Assembly: GCA_018333605.1 (NCBI GenBank) | Contig: JAGXSV010000010.1 | Location: forward strand, 1-43,854 | Direction: 5' to 3' | From: Hydrogenophaga sp. | Lineage (GTDB): Bacteria > Pseudomonadota > Gammaproteobacteria > Burkholderiales > Burkholderiaceae_C | DNA length: 43,854 nt | Part shown: positions 1-7,836 of the stretch, in pieces | Numbering within the stretch: the first letter of the stretch is position 1 | Layout of the letters: each line of letters opens with the position of its first letter | The notes under the pieces: generated by a model | The model's database searches: none | What the model was told of the DNA's origin: nothing | Seen by the model: the letters and a program-made list of their open reading frames with translations, nothing else | Made by a program: the position numbers and the translations under genes

Positions 1-824
1 GTGCCCCAGCGCGAGGGCACGTTGAGGTTGTAGATCAGCTCCTGGATGCACTGGCGCACGGCCGCGTAATCCATGCCGTCCTGGCGCACATAGGGCGCCA
101 TGTAGGTGTCGAACGACGAGAAGGCCTGCGCGCCGGCCCACTCGTTCTGCAGCGTGCCCAGGAAGTTCACGATCTGCCCCACGGCCGAGGACATGTGTTT
201 CGGCGGCCCCGACTCCACCTTGCCCGGCACGCCGTTGAGGCCTTCGTTGAGCAGGGTGCGCAACGACCAGCCCGCGCAGTAGCCGCTGAGCATGTCGAGG
301 TCGTGGATGTGGAGGTCGCCCTCGCGGTGCGCCTGCCCGATCTCGGGCGTGTACACGTGCGAGAGCCAGTAGTTGGCCGTGACCTTGCCCGCCACGTTCA
401 GGATCAGCCCGCCCAGCGAATAGCCCTGGTTGGCGTTGGCGTTCACGCGCCAGTCGGCGCGCGTGAGGTACTCGTTGATCGACGATTCCACATCCACCAG
501 CGTCTGCTGGTCGGCGCGCAGCGTGGCGTGCTGCTCGCGGTAGACGATGTAGGCGCGCGCGGTCTGGAGGTGGTTGGCCGCGATCAGCGTCTGTTCGACC
601 ACGTCCTGGATCGGCTCGATGCCGGGCGGCGCACCCTTGAAGCGGTGGATCAGCACCTTGACCACCTGGGCACACAACAGCGCGGCTTCGGCGCCGTCGA
701 ACTCGCCGCTGGCCTGGCCGGCCCGCGCCAGCGCGGACCGGATCTTGTCGGCATCGAAGGCCTCGCGCAGGCCCGAACGCTTGATCACCTCCCTTGGAAG
801 ACTGACCACCATCGCATCTTTCAT
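1..824 (-). CDS. nrdD: Anaerobic ribonucleoside-triphosphate reductase, N-terminal part (cut by window edge)
   Basis: Class III ribonucleotide reductase, which reduces NTPs to dNTPs without oxygen through a glycyl radical. About 274 residues are visible; the C-terminal part, including the glycyl-radical loop, lies beyond position 1. Residues 1-100 look like an ATP-cone (ligand-sensing) domain, starting MKDAMVVSLPREVIKRSG. The catalytic domain then shows family motifs DLHIHDLD, GYCAGWSLRTLL, GAQAFSSFDTYMAPYVR and NVPSRWG. The ATG at 824-822 is preceded by a strong Shine-Dalgarno AGGAGG. Upstream lie two NrdR boxes and FNR-like sites, which fits a gene expressed under low oxygen and repressed when dNTP pools are sufficient. 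No frameshift is seen in the visible part. The family call is firm. Confidence 0.93.
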   Translation of the reverse strand, partial: MKDAMVVSLPREVIKRSGLREAFDADKIRSALARAGQASGEFDGAEAALLCAQVVKVLIHRFKGAPPGIEPIQDVVEQTLIAANHLQTARAYIVYREQHATLRADQQTLVDVESSINEYLTRADWRVNANANQGYSLGGLILNVAGKVTANYWLSHVYTPEIGQAHREGDLHIHDLDMLSGYCAGWSLRTLLNEGLNGVPGKVESGPPKHMSSAVGQIVNFLGTLQNEWAGAQAFSSFDTYMAPYVRQDGMDYAAVRQCIQELIYNLNVPSRWG

Positions 825-847
825 AGCTCTCGCCTCCTGGATCAAAA

Positions 848-895
848 ACACTACCTATGGTGTTCAAGATACCCGCCAGACACCATAGGTAGTTT
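848..895 (-). promoter_or_regulatory. Tandem NrdR boxes upstream of nrdD
   Basis: Two 16-bp elements at 848-863 (ACACTACCTATGGTGT) and 880-895 (ACACCATAGGTAGTTT) match the NrdR consensus ACACWATATATWGTGT in both flanks. Their starts are 32 bp apart, about three helical turns, as is usual for NrdR operators. They lie 24-71 bp upstream of the nrdD start. A possible -10 hexamer TATCTT (871-866, minus strand) falls between them, so bound NrdR would block the promoter. Confidence 0.85.
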
Positions 896-963
896 GATTT
901 GACGCAAGGTCGACGCAGCTTCCAACGCGGTTTCAGGCCTTTCACCGGCTTGATCTGCGTCAA
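894..963 (-). promoter_or_regulatory. Two FNR/Anr-like sites in the nrdD promoter region
   Basis: The site at 950-963 (TTGATCTGCGTCAA) matches TTGAT-N4-ATCAA at 9 of 10 positions. A weaker site at 894-907 (TTGATTTGACGCAA) matches 8 of 10. If TATCTT at 871-866 is the -10, the start point is near 859 and the proximal site is centred at -41.5, the classic position for FNR activation. The distal site would be at about -97.5. The sites also lie 60-130 bp upstream of the divergent acyl-CoA dehydrogenase, so an effect there cannot be excluded. Confidence 0.6.
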
Positions 964-1022
964 CCGGGTGCGGCTGTCACGCGCGTTCTGACAGGACCGC
1001 GCCGAGCCTGAAGAATCCCGGC

Positions 1023-2318
1023 ATGGACTTCGATCACAGCCCCCGGGCGCAGGCGCTCCAGCAGCAGCTGGAGACCTTCATGCAGACCTACCTGCTGCCG
1101 CACAACGCGGCCTGGCACCAGGCGGTGCAGCAGGGGGACTACCCGCCACCCTTCCTCGAAGACCTGAAGGCCCTGGCGCGCGAGGAAGGGCTGTGGAACC
1201 TGTTCCTGCCCGGGCTGCGCGAAGACGAGCCCGGCACCCGGCTGGGCAACCTCGACTACGCGCCGCTGGCCGAGGCGATGGGCCAACTGCACTGGGCGGC
1301 CGAGGTGTTCAACTGCAGCGCGCCCGACACCGGCAACATGGAGCTGCTGCACCGCTTCGCCACATCCGCGCAGCGCACGCAGTGGCTCACGCCGCTGCTC
1401 CATGGAACGATCCGATCCGCCTTCGCCATGTCCGAACCCGACGTGGCCTCGTCGGACCCGACCAACCTGCAGACCACGGTGCGGCGCGAGGGCGACGACC
1501 TCGTGCTCAACGGCCGCAAGTGGTTCATCACCGGCGTGGCGCACCCGCATTGCAGGCTGATGATCGTGATGGCGCGCAACGCGCCCGATCACAGCGCCGC
1601 GGCCGAGACCCGGCACCACCAGCACAGCATGGTGCTGGTGCCGCTGGACACGCCGGGCGTGGACGTGGTGCGCAACATCAGCGTGGTGCACCACCACGCG
1701 CCCGAGGGGCATGGCGAGATCGTGTTCCGCCAGGTGCGCGTGCCGGCCGACCACCTGCTCGGCGGCTGGGGCGAAGGCTTTGCGATGGCGCAGGCGCGGC
1801 TGGGGCCTGGCCGCGTGCACCACTGCATGCGCACCATCGGCCAGTGCGAGCTGGCGCTGGCACTCGCCACCGAACGCGCGCTGGAGCGCCGGACCTTCGG
1901 CAAATACCTGGCCGACTACGCCAACGTGCAGGAGTGGATCGCGCTGTCGCGCATCGAGATCGACCAGGCGCGCCTGCTGGTGCTGCGCTGCGCCTGGCTG
2001 CTCGACCACCCGGAGCGCACCGAGCCCGCCGCCTTGCGCGCGCAGGTGGCCGCGATCAAGGTGGTGGCCGCGGGCCTGCAGACGCGCGTGGTGGAGCGAG
2101 CCATGCAGATCTTCGGCGCCATGGGCCTGTCACCCGACACGCCGCTGGCGCAGTTCTGGACCTGGGGCCGCGCCCTGCACCTGCTCGACGGGCCCGACGA
2201 AGTCCACCTGCGCAGCGTGGCGCGCCACGAACTGGAGCGGGCACGCGCGCGCATGGGCGCGTCTTCAGCCTACTTCACCACGCCCGAGCAGATGCGCACA
2301 CCGCCGCACCTTCGTTAG
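1023..2318 (+). CDS. Acyl-CoA dehydrogenase family protein
   Basis: A 431-residue FAD flavoenzyme expected to oxidise an acyl-CoA thioester to the 2-enoyl-CoA. The acyl-CoA dehydrogenase fold is seen in order: N-terminal helical domain (about 1-130), middle beta domain with FAMSEPDVASSDPT and KWFITGV, and C-terminal helical domain with RRTFGKYLADYANVQEW and QIFGAMGLSPDTPLAQFW. Near residue 395 the sequence reads LLDGPDEVHLRSVAR. The aspartate there sits where many family members have the catalytic glutamate (YEGT), a pattern of ACAD10/11-like enzymes. The substrate is unknown. The gene stands alone, divergent from nrdD. The start is the first ATG; its Shine-Dalgarno is weak (GAAG). Confidence 0.9.
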   Translation: MDFDHSPRAQALQQQLETFMQTYLLPHNAAWHQAVQQGDYPPPFLEDLKALAREEGLWNLFLPGLREDEPGTRLGNLDYAPLAEAMGQLHWAAEVFNCSAPDTGNMELLHRFATSAQRTQWLTPLLHGTIRSAFAMSEPDVASSDPTNLQTTVRREGDDLVLNGRKWFITGVAHPHCRLMIVMARNAPDHSAAAETRHHQHSMVLVPLDTPGVDVVRNISVVHHHAPEGHGEIVFRQVRVPADHLLGGWGEGFAMAQARLGPGRVHHCMRTIGQCELALALATERALERRTFGKYLADYANVQEWIALSRIEIDQARLLVLRCAWLLDHPERTEPAALRAQVAAIKVVAAGLQTRVVERAMQIFGAMGLSPDTPLAQFWTWGRALHLLDGPDEVHLRSVARHELERARARMGASSAYFTTPEQMRTPPHLR

Positions 2319-2556
2319 CCGCCCCTGCTTTTCGCGGATCGTCAACCCGTGACCTCGTGACCGGGACGGCAGCCGATCCAACAGAAAGGCGAACCTCTTG
2401 CAAAGCCTTCACGCATCCGTTGGCAGACCTGAAGCACAGGGCGTGCAGCGCGGCGGCCACAAAACCGTCCCGCGCCCGGGCCTTGTCCAGCGGTTGCTGG
2501 CAGGCGCGCCGGTTTGGCCGTAGGCTGTACCCTTCGTTTCCATTTTCTGTTGAACC

Positions 2557-3660
2557 ATGACCACCCTTTTCGACCCCCTACAAGCCGGCGGCCTGCACCT
2601 CGCCAACCGCATCGTCATGGCGCCGCTCACCCGCAACCGCGCGCCCGACGCCATCCCGACGCCGCTGATGGCCGAGTACTATGCGCAGCGCGCCAGTGCC
2701 GGCCTGCTGATCACCGAAGCCACTGCCATCACCCAGCAAGGCCAGGGCTACGCCGACGTGCCCGGCCTGTATGGCACCGAGCAGCTCGATGGCTGGAAGC
2801 GCGTGACGAAAGCGGTGCACGCCGCTGGCGGCAAAATCGTCACCCAGCTCTGGCATGTGGGCCGCGTCTCGCACACCGACCTGCAGCCCCACTTCCAGAA
2901 GCCGGTTGCGCCCTCGGCCCTCCGCGCCCACACCAAGACCGTGCTGATCAAGGACGGCGTGCCGACCTTCGTCGACACCTCCGAGCCGCGCGCGCTCGAC
3001 GCCGAGGAAATCCCCGGTATCGTGCAGGACTACCGCCACGCAGCGATGAACGCCATCACCGCCGGCTTCGACGGGGTGGAAATCCACGCCGCTAATGGCT
3101 ACCTGATCGACCAGTTCCTGAAAACCGGCAGCAACCAGCGCACCGACGATTACGGCCGCAGCATCACCAACCGCGCACGCCTGCTGCTCGAAGTGGTGGC
3201 CGCCGTCACGGACGCCATCGGCGGCGCACGCACCGGCATCCGCCTCTCGCCGGTGACGCCGGCCAACGACGTGGTGGACGCCGATCCGCAGCCGCTGTTC
3301 GAGTACGTGGTCCGCAAACTGGCTCCGCATCACCTGGCCTATGTGCACATCATCGAAGGCGCCACCGGCGGCCCGCGCGAACTGCCCGAGCGCCCCTTCG
3401 ACTACGCGGCATTGAAATCCGCCTACCGCGCAGCGGGCGGCCAGGGTGCCTGGATGGTGAACAACGGCTACGACCTGCCGCTGGCCGAGCAGGCGTTGGC
3501 CAACGGTGCCGACCTGGTGGCTTTCGGCAAGGCCTACATCGCCAACCCGGATCTGGTGGCACGGTTGAAGGCCGGTGGCCCGTTCAACACGCCGGACAAA
3601 AACACCTTCTACGGTGGCGGCGCTGAAGGCTACACCGACTACCCGACCCTCACCGACTGA
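2557..3660 (+). CDS. Alkene reductase, old yellow enzyme family
   Basis: A 367-residue FMN-dependent TIM-barrel oxidoreductase of the NemA/OYE type, reducing activated C=C bonds (and often nitro compounds or nitrate esters) with NAD(P)H. The N-terminus (FDPLQAGGLHLANRIVMAPL) and the motif GFDGVEIHAANGYLIDQFL, with the substrate-binding His and Asn, are typical. So are QLWHVGRVSH, NQRTDDYGRSITNRARLLLE and the phosphate-binding region VAFGKAYIANPDLV. Length is normal for the family. A 238-bp spacer separates it from the upstream dehydrogenase, so it probably has its own promoter. The natural substrate cannot be told from sequence. It resembles NemA, but no nemR-like repressor is adjacent. Confidence 0.92.
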   Translation: MTTLFDPLQAGGLHLANRIVMAPLTRNRAPDAIPTPLMAEYYAQRASAGLLITEATAITQQGQGYADVPGLYGTEQLDGWKRVTKAVHAAGGKIVTQLWHVGRVSHTDLQPHFQKPVAPSALRAHTKTVLIKDGVPTFVDTSEPRALDAEEIPGIVQDYRHAAMNAITAGFDGVEIHAANGYLIDQFLKTGSNQRTDDYGRSITNRARLLLEVVAAVTDAIGGARTGIRLSPVTPANDVVDADPQPLFEYVVRKLAPHHLAYVHIIEGATGGPRELPERPFDYAALKSAYRAAGGQGAWMVNNGYDLPLAEQALANGADLVAFGKAYIANPDLVARLKAGGPFNTPDKNTFYGGGAEGYTDYPTLTD

Positions 3661-3745
3661 ATCGATTCGCCCCGCGGCGGCCATCGTGCGGCCCGCCACG
3701 GCAGAGAGCGAGCGGCATGGCGCAGCGGCAGGCGTCGTTGCCCAG

Positions 3746-3925
3746 GTGCGGCGCGTACCCGCGGGCGCGCTCGGTCTGGTGGGGGCCGGTGGGATCGGCA
3801 TTGCGTTGACGGTGGCGATGGATCTGTTCCACGACGACGAAGCCGCCACCCTCATCCTGGCCATCTTTGCGCTCGTGGTGTTGGTGGTGCGGCTCAGCGC
3901 TGCGCTGCGCAAGAAGATTCTCTGA
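3746..3925 (+). CDS. Small putative membrane protein (hypothetical)
   Basis: A possible 59-residue product from the GTG at 3746, with two hydrophobic segments: GALGLVGAGGIGIALTVAM, then, after the acidic linker DLFHDDEAA, TLILAIFALVVLVVRLSAA, and a basic end (LRKKIL). This alternation of membrane span, short acidic loop, membrane span and positive tail looks like a real small membrane protein rather than chance. A longer reading from the GTG at 3686 is also open. No family is recognised and no clear ribosome binding site is seen. It precedes the SirB2 gene by about 80 bp. Confidence 0.4.
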   Translation: MRRVPAGALGLVGAGGIGIALTVAMDLFHDDEAATLILAIFALVVLVVRLSAALRKKIL

Positions 3926-4007
3926 ACCGGGCGCCCGGTGCACCGGGCACATCAGCGGGTTGGCGGACAATGCCGTCACACCACCGCCCCACGACCCGCG
4001 CCCACCC

Positions 4008-4415
4008 ATGCAGGCTTCACTTTTCGGCACCCTCTACCCTGGCCTTCTCCACGCCCACATCGGTCTGGTCACGCTGAGCGCTGGCCTGTTTTTCTTGCGC
4101 TGGCTGGGCGTTCTGGCGGGTTTGCGCTGGCCCATGCAGCGCCTGTCGCGCCGGCTGAGCGTGGTGATCGACACGGCGCTGCTGAGCGCTGGCATCGCCT
4201 TGTGGTGGTTGCTGCATCTGCACCCGCTGCACCAGCCCTGGCTGGGCACCAAACTGGGCCTGCTGGTGGTCTACATCGGGCTGGGCACGTTCGCACTCAA
4301 GCGCGGGCGCACGCGGGGGCACAAGTTCGCCTTTGGCCTGCTGGCGCTCACGGTGCTGGCTTTCATGGTGTCGGTGGCGCTGGCACGGCATCCGCTCGGC
4401 TGGTGGCGTCTGTGA
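4008..4415 (+). CDS. SirB2 family inner-membrane protein
   Basis: A 135-residue protein with four predicted transmembrane segments and the SirB2 pattern: an N-terminal LLHAHIGLVTLSAGLFFLRW, then SVVIDTALLSAGIALWWLL, WLGTKLGLLVVYIGLGTFAL and GLLALTVLAFMVSVALARH. Molecular function is not established. SirB2 was named for a supposed invasion-gene regulator, a role that is doubtful. The ATG at 4008 gives the usual length. Its stop overlaps the GTG of the next gene (GTGA), so the two are translationally coupled. Confidence 0.85.
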   Translation: MQASLFGTLYPGLLHAHIGLVTLSAGLFFLRWLGVLAGLRWPMQRLSRRLSVVIDTALLSAGIALWWLLHLHPLHQPWLGTKLGLLVVYIGLGTFALKRGRTRGHKFAFGLLALTVLAFMVSVALARHPLGWWRL

Positions 4416-4807
4416 ACCCGGACCCTTGGCAACGCCTGCGTGTGGTGCGCGGCCTGCTGTGGCTGGCCGGCTCGCTGTCACTCGCTCTGGGGCTGCTGGG
4501 GGTGCTGCTGCCGGGCCTGCCCACCACCCCCTTCATGCTGCTGGCAGCGGCCTGCTACGCCAAGGCCTCGCCGCGCCTGCACCGCTGGATGCTGAACCAC
4601 CGCTGGATGGGACCGATGCTGCGCGACTGGGAACGCGACCGCAGCCTGACGCGGCGCAGCAAGACGGTGGCGGTGCTGTCGATGGCGGTGATGGTGAGCT
4701 TGTCCATCTGGAGTTTTCACGGGCGCGTGGCCATACAGCTGGTGCTGCTGGCCACAGCCGCGGTCGGTGCCTGGGTGGTGCTGCGCATGCCCACACGAAA
4801 ACGCTGA
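4412..4807 (+). CDS. YbaN family (DUF454) membrane protein
   Basis: A 131-residue protein with the DUF454/YbaN signature: LGLLGVLLPGLPTTPFMLLAAACYAKASPRL followed by WMLNHRWMGPMLRDWERDRSLT, and two C-terminal hydrophobic segments (VLSMAVMVSLSIW, IQLVLLATAAVGAW). Function is unknown for the family; it is an inner-membrane protein. Start GTG 4412-4414 overlaps the stop of the SirB2 gene, so the two form a small operon. It ends 72 bp before the PmrA-type box that precedes the next cluster. Confidence 0.85.
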   Translation: MNPDPWQRLRVVRGLLWLAGSLSLALGLLGVLLPGLPTTPFMLLAAACYAKASPRLHRWMLNHRWMGPMLRDWERDRSLTRRSKTVAVLSMAVMVSLSIWSFHGRVAIQLVLLATAAVGAWVVLRMPTRKR

Positions 4808-4879
4808 TGGGCTGACAAAGGCAAGCTTGGCCCCCGGTGATCACCCACTTCGCATGCACCGATCCGCCCCAACAACCGG

Positions 4880-4896
4880 CCTAAGGATCCCTTAAG
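4880..4896 (+). promoter_or_regulatory. PmrA-type box upstream of the hemolysin/diiron-oxidase cluster
   Basis: CCTAAG-GATCC-CTTAAG is a direct repeat with 11-bp period and one mismatch to the PmrA box YTTAAK-N5-YTTAAK. Ten nt downstream is a -10-like CACCAT (4907-4912), the same 10-nt gap seen at the three other PmrA-type boxes in this window. The predicted start point near 4919 leaves a leader of about 47 nt before the ATG at 4966. Confidence 0.65.
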
Positions 4897-4965
4897 CCAG
4901 CGTCATCACCATCGCTCCCAGACCCCATCCCGCCAGGACGGGGAAACGACCCTGGAGCGTTTGCC

Positions 4966-5631
4966 ATGACCCTTTCCTTGTTGCGCCACGCGGCGCCCGA
5001 ATGCCCCACGCACCGCGCTGGCGGGAATACATTGCAGGTGCACGGTGCAGACGACCCCGGGCGCGGCGCGGTGCAGGCCTTCATTGCCCGCATCTATGCG
5101 CAACGCTTCGGCGCTTGTGTGCAGCAGTTTGCGCCCTGCCTGGTGAGCCTGCATGACCCGCTCAGCGGTGACATCGTGGCTGCGGCAGGCTACCGCTTTG
5201 CAGACGCCGGTCCGCTGTTCCTGGAGCGCTACCTGAGCGCCCCGATCGAAGACCTGCTGGGCGCACAACACGGCGCGCCGGTGGCGCGGCGCGGCGTTGT
5301 GGAAGTGGGCCACCTGGCAGCCGACCGCGCCGGCGAAGGCCGCCGCCTTATCTTGTTGCTGGGCCAGCACCTGGCACAGCAACCGGACCACCGCGTGACC
5401 GAATGGGTGGTGAGCACCCTGACCCAGGAGCTGCGCCACCTGTTCGTGCGGCTGGGCGTGACGCCGCTGGCACTGGGCCAGGCCGACCCGGCCGCCGTGG
5501 GCGACGACCTGGCTGCCTGGGGCCGCTACTACGAACACCGTCCGGTGGTACTGGCCGGCCGCCTGCAGGCCGCGTTGCGGCTCATGGGCCGCCGCGCCAG
5601 CCAGCCTGGCGCCGGGGAAACCACGGTATGA
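4966..5631 (+). CDS. Thermostable hemolysin family protein (T_hemolysin, acyltransferase-like)
   Basis: A 221-residue member of the family named after Vibrio delta-VPH. The central motif VVEVGHLAADRAGEGRRLILLL, the preceding RYLSAPIEDLL and the C-terminal WGRYYEHRPVVLAGRL are family hallmarks. The fold is thought to relate to GNAT-type acyltransferases, so 'hemolysin' may describe a heterologous phenotype rather than the cell role. There is no signal peptide, so it is cytoplasmic. It is the first gene of a five-gene run; its TGA overlaps the ATG of the ligase gene (ATGA). A ribosome binding site GGAG precedes the ATG. A role in transferring an acyl group activated by the neighbouring ligase is inference. 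Confidence 0.85.
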   Translation: MTLSLLRHAAPECPTHRAGGNTLQVHGADDPGRGAVQAFIARIYAQRFGACVQQFAPCLVSLHDPLSGDIVAAAGYRFADAGPLFLERYLSAPIEDLLGAQHGAPVARRGVVEVGHLAADRAGEGRRLILLLGQHLAQQPDHRVTEWVVSTLTQELRHLFVRLGVTPLALGQADPAAVGDDLAAWGRYYEHRPVVLAGRLQAALRLMGRRASQPGAGETTV

Positions 5632-7121
5632 ACACGCCGCTTTCTCCGCAGAGCCCCGCCCTCACCGAGGACGGCTTCCAGCTGACCCACACCGAACTGG
5701 ACGCACACGCCACCCGGCTCACCAAGACCCTGCAAACCCAGGGCCTGCGCACCGTGGCCACGCTGCTGGACAACGGCGCCGCCTGGGTGCTGCTGGACCG
5801 GGCGCTGGCCCAGGCCGGTCTGGTGCACGTGCCGCTGCCGGTGTTCTTCACGCCCGAACAAATCGGCCACGCGTTGCAGGCCAGTGGCGCCGACGCGCTG
5901 GTCACCACGCCAGCCCTGGCCGCTCACTGGCCCGCCGCGCCCTCGCTGCCCCTGCAGGTCGGCCCCGACGCGCTGGTGCGCCTGCGCCTGCCCGGCCGCG
6001 CCGTGCCCATGCCGCCGGACACGCGCAAGATCACCTTCACATCGGGCACCACCGGCAACCCCAAGGGTGTGTGCCTGAGCGGCGCCGCCATGGACCGCGT
6101 GGCGCAGGGCCTGGTGCAGGCGCTGGCGCCGCTGGACATCCGCCGCCACCTGTGTGCGCTGCCACTGGCGGTGCTGCTGGAGAACATCGCCGGCGTCATG
6201 GCACCGCTGGCGCGGGGTGCCGAATGCGTGGTGCCGCCGCTGGCCAGCCTGGGCCTGCAAGGTTCATCGCGCTTTGATCCCGCCACCTTCCACGCCGCCG
6301 TGGTGCCGCACGCACCCAACAGCCTGATCTTGCTGCCGCAAATGCTGCGCGCCTGGGCCGGCTGGTTGGCGGCCACCGGCCAGCGCGCACCCGCCAGCCT
6401 GCGCATGGTCGCCGTGGGCGGCGCGGCGGTGGGCGAACAGCTCATCACCGCCGCGCGGGCGGTGGGCATTCCGGCCTACGAGGGCTACGGCCTGTCCGAA
6501 GGCGCTTCGGTGCAGACGCTGAACCTGCCCGGCGCCGACCGGCCCGGCAGCGCTGGCCGGGCCCTGCCGCACACCCGCCTGCGCGTGGATGCACACGGTC
6601 AGATTCACGTGGCCGGCAGCCTGATGAGCGGCTACCTGGGCGACGCCACACCAGCGCCTGCCGAGTGGGCCACCGGCGACGTGGGCGAGCTGGACGCCGA
6701 TGGTTTCTTGCATGTGCGCGGTCGCTTGCGCCATGTGCTCATCACCGCGTACGGCCGCAACGTGTCGCCCGAGTGGGTGGAAACCGCGCTGCGCAGCGAC
6801 CCGGCCGTGGCCCAGGCGGTGGTGTTTGGCGAGGCCCAGCCTGCGCTGAGCGCCGTGCTCTGGCCGCTGCGGCCCGACGCCAGCGACGCGCAGCTGCAGG
6901 CCGCCGTGCAGGCCACCAACGCCAGCCTGCCCGACTACGCCCGCATCGGCCACTGGGTGCGCGCCCGCGCCGACTTCAGCCCCGCCACTGGTCTGGCCAC
7001 CGCCAACGGGCGGCCGCAGCGCCAGGCCGTTTTTGACCTGCACGCCGCCGAGCTGAACGCGGAACCGAACCACGCCCCGACGGCCGCGCCGAGCAACCGC
7101 CCGGCCCTGGCCCCCACCTGA
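5628..7121 (+). CDS. AMP-binding acyl ligase (acyl-CoA synthetase-like)
   Basis: A 497-residue ANL-superfamily enzyme expected to activate a carboxylic acid, probably fatty, as acyl-AMP. The P-loop ITFTSGTTGNPKGVCLSG is at about 135-152, GYGLSEGASVQTLN is the A5 motif, and ATGDVGELDADGFLHVRGR contains the A7/A8 aspartate and hinge. The C-terminal A10 region reads ATANGRPQRQA: arginine occupies the place where most adenylating enzymes have the catalytic lysine (T-x-x-G-K). This may be a lineage trait or may alter the adenylation step. Start overlaps the preceding stop by 4 nt. It is cytoplasmic with no added domains. Whether product goes to CoA, to the hemolysin-like protein or to another carrier is unknown. 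Confidence 0.88.
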   Translation: MNTPLSPQSPALTEDGFQLTHTELDAHATRLTKTLQTQGLRTVATLLDNGAAWVLLDRALAQAGLVHVPLPVFFTPEQIGHALQASGADALVTTPALAAHWPAAPSLPLQVGPDALVRLRLPGRAVPMPPDTRKITFTSGTTGNPKGVCLSGAAMDRVAQGLVQALAPLDIRRHLCALPLAVLLENIAGVMAPLARGAECVVPPLASLGLQGSSRFDPATFHAAVVPHAPNSLILLPQMLRAWAGWLAATGQRAPASLRMVAVGGAAVGEQLITAARAVGIPAYEGYGLSEGASVQTLNLPGADRPGSAGRALPHTRLRVDAHGQIHVAGSLMSGYLGDATPAPAEWATGDVGELDADGFLHVRGRLRHVLITAYGRNVSPEWVETALRSDPAVAQAVVFGEAQPALSAVLWPLRPDASDAQLQAAVQATNASLPDYARIGHWVRARADFSPATGLATANGRPQRQAVFDLHAAELNAEPNHAPTAAPSNRPALAPT

Positions 7122-7137
7122 CTTTCCGGAGAACCCC

Positions 7138-7836
7138 ATGAGCTTTCACACCCAGTTGCTGCAACAGACCGATACCGCGCGAGGCGGGCTGCTCAGCGTG
7201 CCCATCATCCAGGGCGCGCTGCAAGGACAGGTGTCTTTGCCCAGCTACATCGCTTTCCTCACCGAGGCCTACCACCACGTCAAGCACACCGTGCCCTTGC
7301 TCAAAGCCTGCAAGGCCGCGCTGCCGGCGCACCATGTGTGGCTGTACGACGCGATGGACGAGTACGTGGAGGAAGAACAGGGCCATGACGAATGGATCCT
7401 GGACGACCTGCGCGCTTGCGGTGTGGACGCCGAAGCGGTGCGCCAGGGCCGCCCCAGCCACGCCACCGAGGTGATGGTGGCCTACGCCTACGACACCATC
7501 GCGCGCGGCAACCCGCTGGGCTTTTTTGGCATGGTGCATGTGCTCGAAGGCACCAGCGTGGCGCTGGCGCTGATGGCGGCCGACCGCATCCAGAGCGGGC
7601 TGGGTCTGCCCGATGCCGCCTTCAGCTACCTGCGCTCGCACGGCACGCTGGACCAGGAACACACCGCCCACTTTGCGCTGCTGATGGAGCGCATCGAAGA
7701 CCCCCAAGACCAGGCCGCCATCGTGCACGCGGCGCGCGCCTTCTTCCGCTTGTACGCCGACGTGTTCCGAGGTCTGCCGCTGCCGCAGGTGGCGGCCGCC
7801 ACCACACACACGGCCGCCCAGGGAGTGCCCGCATGA
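7138..7836 (+). CDS. Heme-oxygenase-like diiron oxidase (HDO/TenA-like, iron-containing redox enzyme)
   Basis: A 232-residue all-helical protein of the heme-oxygenase-like superfamily. It carries a complete set of three histidine and three carboxylate candidates for a non-heme diiron site: E80-x2-H83 (in EEEQGHDEW), E137 (in HVLEGTS) and H168-x3-D172-x2-H175 (in SHGTLDQEHTAH). This ligand pattern is that of HDO enzymes such as UndA, CADD and SznF, which do O2-dependent C-C cleavage or N-oxygenation. It is not that of heme oxygenase or thiaminase. Placed between an acyl ligase and an SDR, a fatty-acid-type substrate is plausible but not shown. Ribosome binding site GGAG lies 7-10 nt before the ATG. 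The stop overlaps the SDR start (ATGA). Confidence 0.85.
   Translation: MSFHTQLLQQTDTARGGLLSVPIIQGALQGQVSLPSYIAFLTEAYHHVKHTVPLLKACKAALPAHHVWLYDAMDEYVEEEQGHDEWILDDLRACGVDAEAVRQGRPSHATEVMVAYAYDTIARGNPLGFFGMVHVLEGTSVALALMAADRIQSGLGLPDAAFSYLRSHGTLDQEHTAHFALLMERIEDPQDQAAIVHAARAFFRLYADVFRGLPLPQVAAATTHTAAQGVPA

Noticed and set aside
4966..5631. Secreted pore-forming toxin
   Set aside because: No signal peptide or membrane-inserting segments, and co-translation with metabolic enzymes. The family name does not prove a toxin role.
7138..7836. Annotation as heme oxygenase or TenA thiaminase
   Set aside because: The six diiron ligand residues fit HDO oxidases, while the TenA active-site cysteine pattern and heme-oxygenase proximal-His context are not seen.
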